This document shows, piece by piece, positions 16,164 to 24,920 of a stretch of DNA of 64,000 nucleotides; position 1 is the stretch's first letter, and the number at the start of each line of letters is the position of its first letter. The position numbers were made by a program, and so were the translations under genes. Where the stretch lies: contig NZ_SCRH01000006.1 of the NCBI RefSeq assembly GCF_004298145.1, positions 44,735-108,734 of the forward strand, in the 5' to 3' direction. Source of the stretch: Mycobacterium sp. Its GTDB lineage: Bacteria; Actinomycetota; Actinomycetes; Mycobacteriales; Mycobacteriaceae. The notes beneath the pieces are model-generated. The model saw only the letters and a list, made by a program, of their open reading frames with translations, did no database searches and was not told the DNA's origin.

Positions 16164-18146
16164 TCACGGCGTCAGCTTGACCACCCGGTCGTTGCCGCGG
16201 TCGGCGACGTACACGTTCCCGTCGCCGGCCACCGCGACCGCCAACGGAGTGTTGAGACCGGTCAGCGGCAGCACGGTCGAAACGTTCGATCCGGCCGGCA
16301 ATTTCGTCACCTGGCTGCTGTCGTGCTCGGTGACATAGACGTTGCCCGCGGTGTCCACAGCGATCCCCCACGGCACGGAAACGCCGGTGAACGGTAGCTC
16401 TGTCTGGCCATTCGACCCGGCCGCCAACTTCAACACCCTGTTGTTGTCGGTGTCGGTGACGTAGACGCTGCCGGAGGTGTCCACCGCCACCCCGTCCGGG
16501 TTGTTGAGGCCGGTGAACGGCAGGTCGGTCTGGGTGTTCGACCCCGCCGCCAACTTCACCACCCGGTTGTTGCCACGGTCGGCGACGTAGACGTTGCCCT
16601 GGGAGTCCACCGCCACCCCCTCGGGGTAATTGAGGCCATTGAACGGCAGCACGGTCTGGGTGTTCGACCCGGCCGCCAACTTCACCACCCGGTTGTTGAA
16701 GTCGGCGACGTACACCGTGCCGGTATCGTCCACCGCCAGTCCCTGCGGCTGGTAAAGGCCGTTGAACGGCAGCACTCGCGGGGCGCTACTTCCCGGCGAC
16801 AACTCGACCACCCGTCCGTACATGCCTTCACTGGTGACATACACGTTGCCGGCTTTGTCGAGTGCCACCCCGCCCGGGGAGAGGCGAAAGTCAATGCCGT
16901 TGAAGGGCAACACACTTTGGCCGCTCGCCTGTTTCGACGGCTCCGAGCCGATGGACAGGTAACCGACGACCGCTATGACGAAAGCGACGAGGGCGACGAG
17001 AGCGATGGCGCCGACGATGATCCACTGTTTCCGTTTGCTGTCGGCCGGCACGGCGGGGGGTCTGAAATCCGGGCCTGCTCCATAGGCATGGCCGAATGTC
17101 GACGGGGCGGCACGAATCAATGAGGGCTCCTGGCCGGATCGGCCGGGCCAACGATCGCCGCCCGCACCCGAAACCACCGGCCTGGCCTGGGTTTCGGCAC
17201 CGGCGGGTGGGGCGTACGAGTGCGCCACACGTGGATCGTTCGCGTCCGGGTGCAGCGTCGCGCATTCCCCCTCGCGCAGAATCGTGGTGGCCTTTCGCTG
17301 CTCGGATGTGGTCAGCGCGTCGTGGGCGGCGGTGGCGAATTCGCCGGCGGTCCGATAGCGCTCCTCGGGACGTTTGGCCATGCCCTTGGCGATCACGTGA
17401 TCCAAAGCGGGCGGAACCGCGCCGGGGCGCAATTGGCTGGGCGGCGTGGCCGTCTTCGTCAGGTGCGCGGCGACCAACCGTTCGACGGTGTCGGCCCGAT
17501 ACGGCGGCGATCCGGTCAGGCACTCACTCAAAACGCATGCGAGCGAATAGATGTCGGCGCTGTGGGTGACCTCGTCGTCGGTGAATCGTTCCGGGGCCAT
17601 GTAGTAGTACGTGCCGATGGCGGTCCCGACCTGGGTCAGCCCCGGATCGGTCGCGGCCCGCGCGATGCCGAAATCCGCCAGGTAGGCGAAGTCGCTGGGG
17701 GTGACCAGAATGTTCCCCGGTGTGACATCGCGGTGCGTGACCCCGGCGGCGTGCGCCGCGTCCAGCGCGGCGGCGACCTGGCGGATGATGGCGATCGCCC
17801 GCGGTGGGGCCAACGGCCCGTCCCGGTGCAACAGCGTGGCCAGATTGACGCCGTCGACGAGGCGCATGTCCACATAGAAGCGCCCGTCGATCTCGCCGTA
17901 GTCGTGGATCGGCACCACATGCGGTTCGGTCAACCGTCCCGCGATATCGGCCTCACGCTGCAGGCGCGCACGATACTCCGAGTTGCCGGAGAACTGCTGC
18001 GAGATCAGTTTCAGGGCCACCATGCGGCCCTTGCGGGTGTCCTCGGCCTCGTAGACCTCACCCATGCCGCCCCGGCGCAGAAGTCGCACCAGCCGGTAGG
18101 GGCCGAACCAGGACCCGGCCCGCGCGGCCGGCCCGCTATCGCTCAC
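16164..18146 (-). CDS. pknD: Membrane Ser/Thr protein kinase PknD with NHL beta-propeller sensor
   Basis: A 660-residue receptor kinase (Mtb PknD 664 aa). Kinase domain residues 15-280: glycine loop LRRGGMGEVYEAED, ATP-anchoring Lys46 (VALKLI), DFG at 158-160 and MAPERF. A juxtamembrane linker contains TTSEQRKATTILREG, a single membrane helix lies at about 385-407, and six NHL repeats (pattern GVAVDxxGNVYVAD) form an extracellular propeller from about 420. The catalytic loop reads HRDVTPGN (138-145): the Lys normal in Ser/Thr kinases is Thr142. Whether activity survives is unknown. Starts at GTG after AAGGAGG, 18 bases behind pstS2, the same pairing as in Mtb. Confidence 0.9.
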   Translation of the reverse strand: MSDSGPAARAGSWFGPYRLVRLLRRGGMGEVYEAEDTRKGRMVALKLISQQFSGNSEYRARLQREADIAGRLTEPHVVPIHDYGEIDGRFYVDMRLVDGVNLATLLHRDGPLAPPRAIAIIRQVAAALDAAHAAGVTHRDVTPGNILVTPSDFAYLADFGIARAATDPGLTQVGTAIGTYYYMAPERFTDDEVTHSADIYSLACVLSECLTGSPPYRADTVERLVAAHLTKTATPPSQLRPGAVPPALDHVIAKGMAKRPEERYRTAGEFATAAHDALTTSEQRKATTILREGECATLHPDANDPRVAHSYAPPAGAETQARPVVSGAGGDRWPGRSGQEPSLIRAAPSTFGHAYGAGPDFRPPAVPADSKRKQWIIVGAIALVALVAFVIAVVGYLSIGSEPSKQASGQSVLPFNGIDFRLSPGGVALDKAGNVYVTSEGMYGRVVELSPGSSAPRVLPFNGLYQPQGLAVDDTGTVYVADFNNRVVKLAAGSNTQTVLPFNGLNYPEGVAVDSQGNVYVADRGNNRVVKLAAGSNTQTDLPFTGLNNPDGVAVDTSGSVYVTDTDNNRVLKLAAGSNGQTELPFTGVSVPWGIAVDTAGNVYVTEHDSSQVTKLPAGSNVSTVLPLTGLNTPLAVAVAGDGNVYVADRGNDRVVKLTP

Positions 18147-18164
18147 CGTCGAGCCTCCTTGTCG

Positions 18165-19265
18165 TCAGGAAATCGCATTGACTGCGGTTGACAGCTTTTC
18201 CGTGAACGATTTGGGCAGCGGAATGGAGCCGTACTGCTCCAGACCGTCCTGGCCCGGACCGATCGCGGCCTGCATGAACGCTTTCACCGCCGGGCCCGTG
18301 GCCGCGTCCGGGTACTTCGAGCAGACGATTTCATAGGTCGCCAGCACAATGGGGTAGGCGCCCGACTGTGTCGGCTTGTAGAACGACGAGGTGTCCAGCA
18401 CCAGGTCGTTGCCCTGCCCCTTGAAGGTTGCCCCGGCGATCGTCTTCCCGACGGAGTCGGCGGTGATCGACACCGCGTCCGGACCCGCCGACGTGATGAT
18501 CGAGGCCATGGTCAGCTGCTTGCCCACCGCGAAGGACCACTCGTTGTAGGTGATCGATCCCTCGGTGTTCTGCAGCAGCGCGGACGTGCCGTTGTTCCCG
18601 CTGGCGCCCTGCCCGACACCACCGTTGAACGTCTCGCCTACGCCCTTGCCCCAGGCACCATCCGACGCGCCGTCGAGGTAGTTCTGAAAGTTCGCGGTGG
18701 TGCCTGATTTGTCGCTGCGGAAGATGACCGTAATGGGCGTCGAGGGCAGGTTGACGCCGGAGTTGATTGCTTTCAGCGCCGGATCGTCCCACTTGGTGAT
18801 GGTGCCGTTGAAGATCTTCGCGACGGTGGGCCCATCCAGTTTCAGCCCGTTCACCCCGGTGAGGTGGTAGGTGACCGCGATCGGCCCGAACACCGTGGGC
18901 AGATCCCATGCCGGCGAACCGCACCGTTGTGCCGCCCTGTCGTTCTGGCCGCTGGACGGATCCAGGGGCACGTCGGACCCGGCGAGATCGGTTTGGTTGT
19001 TGAGGAATTGGGTCACGCCGGCGCCGGATCCGTTGGCGTTGTAATCCAGCGTGTAACCCGGGCAGGCGCGAACGTAGGCGTAGACGAACTGCTCGATCGC
19101 GTTTTGCTGCGCGGTCGAACCACTGTCCTTCAGCACTTTCTTACCGCCGCAGTCCACCGGCGTGGCACCGGAGCCAGCAGAGTTCGAGCTGCCGCCGCAC
19201 CCCGCCAACGCCAGGGCGGCGGCGGCCACCACGCTCAGTGCGACTCCAGATCGAGCGAATCTCAC
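18165..19265 (-). CDS. pstS2: Phosphate-binding lipoprotein PstS2
   Basis: A 366-residue periplasmic phosphate-binding protein of the Pst ABC importer. A lipoprotein signal peptide ends at the lipobox LAGCGG (Cys at about residue 23). Phosphate-site segments are visible: [52 protein letters not shown] and GNNGTSALL. Sequence and length match Mtb PstS2 (Rv0932c) as recalled, including the C-terminus. It starts at GTG with AAGGAG upstream. In Mtb pstS2-pknD sits inside the large pst cluster near Rv0928-Rv0936; here it lies in the Rv3272-Rv3274 interval without pstB or pstC. Confidence 0.92.
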   Translation of the reverse strand: MRFARSGVALSVVAAAALALAGCGGSSNSAGSGATPVDCGGKKVLKDSGSTAQQNAIEQFVYAYVRACPGYTLDYNANGSGAGVTQFLNNQTDLAGSDVPLDPSSGQNDRAAQRCGSPAWDLPTVFGPIAVTYHLTGVNGLKLDGPTVAKIFNGTITKWDDPALKAINSGVNLPSTPITVIFRSDKSGTTANFQNYLDGASDGAWGKGVGETFNGGVGQGASGNNGTSALLQNTEGSITYNEWSFAVGKQLTMASIITSAGPDAVSITADSVGKTIAGATFKGQGNDLVLDTSSFYKPTQSGAYPIVLATYEIVCSKYPDAATGPAVKAFMQAAIGPGQDGLEQYGSIPLPKSFTEKLSTAVNAIS

Positions 19266-19345
19266 GAAACTCCTTCGATCGTCAACGAAAGTTAACTAAT
19301 CGCGAATATACAAACCCTTGACAAAGAATAAGAGGTTAACGGCCC

Positions 19346-19657
19346 GTGACCGCCCGCCGGGCGCAAACACGGAGCATCGGCTGTCAATGCGACGCGGCGC
19401 ACGGGCTGCCGCTCGGTTGGACCCTGCGCAAGATCGTGCTCAAGTCGGCGATCCCCGGAATCGTCACCGGTCTGCTGGTGGCGCTGGCGGTCGGCTACCT
19501 GACCTATCCGATCTGGACGTTCTACAACCTGCCGTCGAAGACGGCTCGCGACCTGTCCTACGACGCGGCGTTCCTGCTGATCGTGTTCGTGTTCCTGCTG
19601 ATCATCCTCGGACGGCTGATCACCTGGCTCGCGCGGCGGCACTCGGAATCGGCGTAA
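19346..19657 (+). pseudogene. Fragment of phosphate permease gene pstA
   Basis: A 103-codon frame whose C-terminal 80 residues read like the end of a PstA permease: [20 protein letters not shown] is the EAA-loop region, and [17 protein letters not shown] plus a last hydrophobic helix match the family end. Between them, LLVALA joins straight to VGYLTY, so the normal ARGLGETAPLL loop and about 25-30 residues are deleted in frame. The first 25 residues do not match, and the rest of the 300-residue permease is absent. I read it as a relic of a pst cluster. It is divergent from pstS2, unlike the Mtb order. Confidence 0.7.
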
Positions 19658-19678
19658 CCCATTTCGGCGCCGGGGCGT

Positions 19679-20122
19679 TCAGGTGGCCGGCAGCCGCACC
19701 ACCTGAACGAAGAACTCGTCGATCTGCCGGACCGCCTTCATGAACTGGTCCAGGTCAACGGGTTTGGTGACGTAGGCGTTGGCGTGCAGCTGGTAGCTGC
19801 GCAGGATGTCCTCCTCTGAAGAGGAGGTGGTGAGCACGACGACCGGGATGCGCGCCAGGTCGGGGTCGGACTTGATCTTCTCCAGCAGCTGGCGGCCGTC
19901 GTATTTGGGCAGGTTCAGGTCGAGCAGGATCAGGTCGGGCCGCGGCGCGTCGGCGAACTCACCGCGCCGGTAGAGATAGTTGAGGCCCTCCTCCCCGTCG
20001 TGCGCGACGTGCAGCCTGTTCTCGAGTTTGTTGTGCTCGAACGCTTCTCGCGTGATGAGCTCGTCGCCCGGGTCGTCTTCGACGAGCAGGATGTCGATGG
20101 CTCTGCCCTCGGGCGTTGTCAC
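19679..20122 (-). CDS. Single-domain response regulator (Rcp1-like)
   Basis: A 147-residue lone receiver domain. The acidic pair is in [10 protein letters not shown] (about 14-20), the phospho-acceptor is Asp68 in [13 protein letters not shown], the switch Thr is in VVVLTTSS and the conserved Lys in YVTKPVD. There is no output domain. Rcp1-type regulators, with the insertion [16 protein letters not shown], usually take phosphate from bacteriophytochrome-like kinases. The GTG start overlaps the stop of the histidine kinase gene by four bases, so it is probably the direct partner of that kinase and the last gene of a three-gene operon. Confidence 0.88.
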   Translation of the reverse strand: MTTPEGRAIDILLVEDDPGDELITREAFEHNKLENRLHVAHDGEEGLNYLYRRGEFADAPRPDLILLDLNLPKYDGRQLLEKIKSDPDLARIPVVVLTTSSSEEDILRSYQLHANAYVTKPVDLDQFMKAVRQIDEFFVQVVRLPAT

Positions 20123-21720
20123 CGACGCGCTCCTTCCCAAGCGACGGGGTCTTCTTCGTCGACGGGTCCGGGAACGGGCAGCGTGAATTCGAATCGGGTG
20201 CCCTCGGTGTAGGACGTGTCGATGCCCACGGTGCCGCCGTGGTGCTCGACGATCTTCTTGACCAGCGCAAGGCCGACACCGGTTCCGGCATACACCTCCC
20301 GCCCGTGCAGCCGTTGAAAGATGACGAACACCTTGTCGGAGAATTCCTCCGGGATGCCGATGCCGTTGTCCGCTACGCTCAGCATCCATTCGCCGTCGTG
20401 GGTGCCGGTGCCGGGCGCGCATTCGATGACGACACGGGGCGGACGATCCTTGTGCCGGAACTTGATCGCGTTGCCGATGAGGTTCTGCCACAGCATCGTC
20501 AGCAGCGTCGGATCCCCGACGATCTGCGGGAGCGGCTCGGCCGGCCGCTCGACCTCGGCGTCGGTTTCTTCGATCGCTACCGCCAGATTGGCCAGGCCGG
20601 CGTCGAGCGCCGCGTCGAGCCGCACCTCGGTTTCCGTGGTGCCCAGCCGGCCGACCCGGGAGAAGGTGAGCAGGTCATTGATCAGCGCCTGCATGCGTTT
20701 GGCGCCGTCGACCACGAAGCCGAGATACTCGATGCCCCGCTCGTCGAGCTGGTCGCCGTACCGCTTCTCCAGCAGCTGGCAGAAGGAGGCGACCTTGCGC
20801 AGCGGTTCCTGCAGATCGTGGGATGCGACGTAGGCGAACTGCTCGAGTTCGGTGTTGGAGCGGCGCAATTCGGCGGCCTGCTCATCCAGTTGCAGCTGGG
20901 ACGAACGCGACACGTCGAGCTCGTCGACCATGCGCTTGCGCATGCTCTCCACGTCGATGGCCATGGTCCGAATGTCCTTGGGCCGCTGGGGCGCCGAGAT
21001 GGTTTCGTTGAAGTTGCCCTCGGCGATCCGGCGGCAGGCCGCAGCCAGGCTTGCGATCGGCCGCGTGACCGCGGCGCGGCTCAGCAACCCCAGCACCAGA
21101 GCCGCCCCTAAGACGATCAGCACCATCGAGCCCAGCACCCAGTCGCGCCAGCCGTTGATCTCGTTGAGCTCGTCGACGGCACTGGTCGCCGCGTCCGCCA
21201 GGTGCTTGTTCTGCGCATCGAAAAGCATTCGCAGACGGTCGAATTTGGCTTTGCCGAGGTCGGCCATCGAGGTGCTGACGACACTGGGAACTTTGGGAGT
21301 CACACCCGCGATGACGGGTTCGGCATAGTTCGTCCGCCAGTCGGCGGCCGCCGTCTCGACCGCGTCCAGATCGGCCACCAGTTCCGCGCGCGCGCCCACC
21401 AGCCGCCGAACCTCGTCGGCCGCCGCCTGTTCGGCGCGCTGCCCGTCGTAATACGGCGCGAGGAACTGCCGATCGGCGGAGATCAGGTAGCCACGCACGC
21501 CCGTTTCCTGGTCCCGCAGGGCCGCCTGCAGGTGGGTCGCCGCGACGCGCGCCGGCTGGATGTCGTCGCCCACCTGGCGCGACACCTGGTCGGTGCGATT
21601 CAACAACACCGCGCCGACCAGCGCCCCGAGAAGCACCGTCGCGCCCACGATCCACAGGACGAGGGCCAGCCATCCCCGCACGGTGAGCTGCGCGAGCCGA
21701 AGGGGCCCCGGTGCCGTCAC
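20119..21720 (-). CDS. CHASE3-HAMP sensor histidine kinase
   Basis: A 533-residue membrane kinase. Membrane helix 1 is near residues 16-38, an extracellular CHASE3 region follows (about 40-185, with [22 protein letters not shown]), then helix 2 (about 187-207) and HAMP. The HisKA dimerisation box is [21 protein letters not shown] with the phospho-His, and the ATPase domain has [15 protein letters not shown] (N), [10 protein letters not shown] (G1) and [18 protein letters not shown] (G2). All catalytic motifs are intact. The GTG at 21720 overlaps the upstream phosphatase gene by four bases; the frame extends further but without a family match. Ligand unknown. Confidence 0.9.
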   Translation of the reverse strand: MTAPGPLRLAQLTVRGWLALVLWIVGATVLLGALVGAVLLNRTDQVSRQVGDDIQPARVAATHLQAALRDQETGVRGYLISADRQFLAPYYDGQRAEQAAADEVRRLVGARAELVADLDAVETAAADWRTNYAEPVIAGVTPKVPSVVSTSMADLGKAKFDRLRMLFDAQNKHLADAATSAVDELNEINGWRDWVLGSMVLIVLGAALVLGLLSRAAVTRPIASLAAACRRIAEGNFNETISAPQRPKDIRTMAIDVESMRKRMVDELDVSRSSQLQLDEQAAELRRSNTELEQFAYVASHDLQEPLRKVASFCQLLEKRYGDQLDERGIEYLGFVVDGAKRMQALINDLLTFSRVGRLGTTETEVRLDAALDAGLANLAVAIEETDAEVERPAEPLPQIVGDPTLLTMLWQNLIGNAIKFRHKDRPPRVVIECAPGTGTHDGEWMLSVADNGIGIPEEFSDKVFVIFQRLHGREVYAGTGVGLALVKKIVEHHGGTVGIDTSYTEGTRFEFTLPVPGPVDEEDPVAWEGARR

Positions 21721-22928
21721 GGCGCGGTCCTCTCGATGCGGAGCACGGCGATGTCGTCGGTGAGGCCCCCGCGCGGCCCGGCGAGTTCCTGTGCGCCGTC
21801 GATCAGCGCGTCGACGAACTCCGGGCCGGGCCGGTTCGCGTGCGAGCGGGCCAGTTCGAGCAGTCCGTCCTCGCCGAGCCGTTCGGTGCCCCGCCCCGAA
21901 TATCCCTCGTAGAGCCCGTCGGTCAGCAACAGCAAGCCATGACCCGCGGGCAGCGCAAGCTCGTGGCGCGGCCAGTCGTCGGCGTGCAGGCCCAGCGCCG
22001 GGCCGCCCGGCGGTTCGAGCCATTCCACCGCGCCGCCGCCCTGCAGCAACATCCCCGGATGCCCGGCGCGGATGACGCTGACCCGCGGGTGCTCGGGCGA
22101 GATCTCGAGGCTGAGCACGGTCGCGAAAATCCCGGTGCCGGTTCGTTCCGAATACAGCACCCGCTCCAGCTGCCGCATCAGTTCGACGCCGTGCACACCG
22201 GCGAAGGTGAGCGCGCGAAACGCGATCCGCAGCGCCGCGCCCAGGGCCGCCTCGTGCGGGCCATGCCCGGCGACGTCGCCGATCAGGACGTGCACGATCC
22301 GGTCGGGCGTCTGGACGACGTCGTAGAAGTCACCGCAGAGCAAGGCGTCTTCGCGGCTCGGCCGGTACCGGGCGACGATGTCGACGCCCGGGCTGTCCAG
22401 CAGCAGCGGGGACGGCAGCAGACCGCGTTCCAGCAGCGCGTTCTCGCGGGCCCGCAGCTGGGTCGCGTGCAAATCGGCGGCGATGAGCTCGGCGCGCTTG
22501 CGCTCGATCGCGTACAGCAGCGCACGGCGCAGCATTTCCGGCTCCACCCGGCCCTTGACCAGGTAGTCCTGGGCTCCGGCGGCGACCGCCGAAGCCCCGA
22601 AGTACTCGTCGTTCAGCCCGGTCATCACGACGATCGGGACGGTGGCGTCGAGCTTGGCGATGCGGTTCAACGCGTCGATCCCGCTGGCGTCGGGCAGGCG
22701 CAAATCCAGCAGCACGCAATCGGGGCGGGTGGCTTCCAGCTCGCGCTCCGCGTCTGCCATCGACTTGGCCCACACCACGCGGATGTCGGTGACCGCGTCG
22801 GCGATCAGGTTTTCGACCAGCACCGCATCGGCGCGGTCGTCCTCGACCAAGAGCAACGAAAGTGGCTCCAGCGGCTTGAGCGGCTGCCGCTGCGCGGCCG
22901 GTGTGACCGGAGCACGTGCCGGTATCAA
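21717..22928 (-). CDS. Fused receiver / PP2C (SpoIIE, RsbU-like) phosphatase
   Basis: A 403-residue protein with an N-terminal receiver domain (about 22-145; VEDDRAD, phospho-acceptor Asp75 in LLDLRLPD, Lys in YLVKGR), a short helical linker (145-175), and a C-terminal SpoIIE-type PP2C phosphatase (about 180-400). Metal-binding motifs are present: LCGDFYDVV, LIGDVAGHG, LLLLTDGLYEG and GLTDDIAVLRI. Such proteins dephosphorylate anti-anti-sigma (STAS) proteins and so release sigma factors. It heads an operon with the CHASE3 kinase and a lone receiver. The only possible far-upstream start is a TTG at 22928 with a weak ribosome binding site; the start could lie a few codons downstream. Confidence 0.88.
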   Translation of the reverse strand: MIPARAPVTPAAQRQPLKPLEPLSLLLVEDDRADAVLVENLIADAVTDIRVVWAKSMADAERELEATRPDCVLLDLRLPDASGIDALNRIAKLDATVPIVVMTGLNDEYFGASAVAAGAQDYLVKGRVEPEMLRRALLYAIERKRAELIAADLHATQLRARENALLERGLLPSPLLLDSPGVDIVARYRPSREDALLCGDFYDVVQTPDRIVHVLIGDVAGHGPHEAALGAALRIAFRALTFAGVHGVELMRQLERVLYSERTGTGIFATVLSLEISPEHPRVSVIRAGHPGMLLQGGGAVEWLEPPGGPALGLHADDWPRHELALPAGHGLLLLTDGLYEGYSGRGTERLGEDGLLELARSHANRPGPEFVDALIDGAQELAGPRGGLTDDIAVLRIERTAP

Positions 22929-23125
22929 TTCCCGGCCATCTGTGGACGGGTGTGGGAAGTCACGTTCTGCACTGCAGACCCCCTGGCCGCGATAAGACCA
23001 TTGCTCGGTTGCGGTGGTCGGAAGAGACAGCCGGTGACTGCTTACCGACCGTCGGCTCGGGCTTCACGCGCCGTGGCGATCCTATGCGGCGCGGCCGGCG
23101 GTTTCCCAACAACCCCGCGGATCGA

Positions 23126-24298
23126 TCAGCGCAGCAGCGCGCGCGACATCACGACGCGCTGAATCTGATTGGTGCCCTCGTAGATCTGGGTGATCTTGGC
23201 GTCACGCATCATCCGCTCGACGGGGAAATCGACGGTGTAGCCGGCGCCGCCGAAGAGTTGCACCGCGTCCGTGGTGACCTCCATCGCGACGTCGGAGGCC
23301 AGGCACTTCGAGGCCGCGGAGATGAAGCCCAGGTGGGATTCGCCGCGTTCGGCGCGGGCGGCGGCGTGGTAGACCATCAGCCGGGCGGATTCCACCTTCA
23401 TCGCCATGTCGGCGAGCATGAACTGCACACCCTGGTTGTCGCTGACCGGACGGCCGAACTGCTTGCGGTCCTTGGTGTATGCGATGGCGGCGTCCAGCGC
23501 ACCCTGCGCGATACCGACCGCCTGGGCGCCGATGGTGGGCCGGGTGTGGTCCAGCGTCGCCAGCGCGGTCTTGAAGCCGGTCCCCGGCTCGCCGATGATC
23601 CGATCGCCCGGAATCCGGCAGTTCTCGAAATAGAGCTCCGTGGTCGGCGAGCCCTTGATGCCGAGCTTTTTCTCCTTGGGCCCGACGGTGAAACCCTCGT
23701 CGTCTTTGTGCACCATGAACGACGAGATGCCGTTGGCGCCCTTGTCCGGATCGGTCACGGCCATCACCGTGTACCAGCTCGACTTGCCGCCGTTGGTGAT
23801 CCAGGCCTTGGCGCCGTTGAGGATCCACTCGTCGCCGTCGGCCTTGGCGCGGGTGCGCATCGAGGCCGCGTCACTGCCGGCCTCGCGCTCGCTCAACGCA
23901 TAGGACGCCATCGCCGAACCGTCCGCGATCGAGGGCAGCACCTGCTTCTTCAGCTCGTCGGAGCCGCGCAGGATCAGCCCCATCGTCCCCAGTTTGTTCA
24001 CGGCGGGGATCAACGAAGCGGAAGTATCGACGCGTGCCACTTCCTCGATGACGATGCACGTCGCCACCGAGTCGGCGCCCTGCCCGCCGTACTCCTCGGG
24101 CACGTGCACGGCGTTGAACCCGGAGGCGTTCAGGGCCTCCAGCGCCTCCTGCGGGAAGCGGGAATTCTCGTCGACGTCGGCGGCGTGCGGCGCGATCTCC
24201 TTCTCCGCCAACGCCCGGATCGCCGCCCGCAATTCGGTGTGTTCCTCAGGCAACTGGAACAAATCAAAGGTGGGGTTTCCGGCCCATCCAGCCATCAC
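23126..24298 (-). CDS. fadE25: Acyl-CoA dehydrogenase FadE25
   Basis: A 390-residue FAD-dependent acyl-CoA dehydrogenase (Mtb Rv3274c 389 aa) for the first step of fatty-acid beta-oxidation. Signatures: SYALSEREAGSDAASMRT and AWITNGGKSSWY in the middle domain, and near the C-terminus QLFGGAGYTVDFPVERMMRDAKITQIYEGTNQIQR split over the FAD-binding loop and the catalytic Glu in YEGT. It starts at ATG 24298. The 197-base gap downstream to the phosphatase operon holds no supported gene. It follows the accessory block and marks the return to Mtb gene order. Confidence 0.92.
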   Translation of the reverse strand: MMAGWAGNPTFDLFQLPEEHTELRAAIRALAEKEIAPHAADVDENSRFPQEALEALNASGFNAVHVPEEYGGQGADSVATCIVIEEVARVDTSASLIPAVNKLGTMGLILRGSDELKKQVLPSIADGSAMASYALSEREAGSDAASMRTRAKADGDEWILNGAKAWITNGGKSSWYTVMAVTDPDKGANGISSFMVHKDDEGFTVGPKEKKLGIKGSPTTELYFENCRIPGDRIIGEPGTGFKTALATLDHTRPTIGAQAVGIAQGALDAAIAYTKDRKQFGRPVSDNQGVQFMLADMAMKVESARLMVYHAAARAERGESHLGFISAASKCLASDVAMEVTTDAVQLFGGAGYTVDFPVERMMRDAKITQIYEGTNQIQRVVMSRALLR

Positions 24299-24345
24299 GG
24301 CCTCCTCTTGCGCTCTGCCGAACTGCCGGCCTCGTCGCCAGGCTA

Positions 24346-24855
24346 CTAGCCGGTAACTTTACCCTGACGTTGCTGCAGCGCCTCATCCTTGGCCCGCACG
24401 CTGGCGGCCATCTGCTCCTGGAAGTCGACGATCCGCGCCCGCAGCGCCGGGTCGGACGATCCGAGAATGCGCACGGCGAGCAGGCCGGCGTTGCGGGCGC
24501 CGCCGATGGAGACCGTGGCCACCGGCACCCCCGCCGGCATCTGCACGATCGACAGCAACGAGTCCAAGCCATCGAGGTGCGCCAGCGGCACCGGCACGCC
24601 GATCACCGGCAGCGGCGTCGCGGACGCGACCATTCCGGGCAGGTGGGCCGCGCCGCCAGCCCCGGCGATGATCACCTCGATGCCGCGCTCGGCCGCGCCG
24701 CGGGCGTAGTCGAACATCACCCCGGGCGTGCGATGCGCCGAGACCACCCGGACCTCGGCCGGCACGTCGAACTCGGCCAGCGCGGCCGCGGCGTCGGCCA
24801 TTACCGACCAGTCGCTGTCGCTGCCCATGATCACGCCAACCCGAGGCTCAGTCAT
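24346..24855 (-). CDS. purE: N5-carboxyaminoimidazole ribonucleotide mutase PurE
   Basis: A 169-residue class I PurE catalysing N5-CAIR to CAIR in purine synthesis, immediately after PurK. Motifs are [28 protein letters not shown] (catalytic His), [15 protein letters not shown] and [10 protein letters not shown]. Length is close to Mtb PurE (174 aa). The start is ATG 24855, 65 bases after the purK stop; the two genes form the usual purK-purE operon. Confidence 0.95.
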   Translation of the reverse strand: MTEPRVGVIMGSDSDWSVMADAAAALAEFDVPAEVRVVSAHRTPGVMFDYARGAAERGIEVIIAGAGGAAHLPGMVASATPLPVIGVPVPLAHLDGLDSLLSIVQMPAGVPVATVSIGGARNAGLLAVRILGSSDPALRARIVDFQEQMAASVRAKDEALQQRQGKVTG

Positions 24856-24920
24856 CGGTGCCGCTCCTCCTCATCGCTACGCTCCGCATCGTCGCCAGCA
24901 CAGTCATCGGCGTCGGCGCG

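Noticed and set aside
16057..16371. 104-codon minus-strand frame downstream of the antitoxin
   Set aside because: It overlaps the end of pknD in another frame and has no motif or ribosome binding site.
19318..19345. TTGACA at 19318 as a -35 for the pstA fragment
   Set aside because: No -10 at proper spacing, and the downstream frame is a degraded permease.
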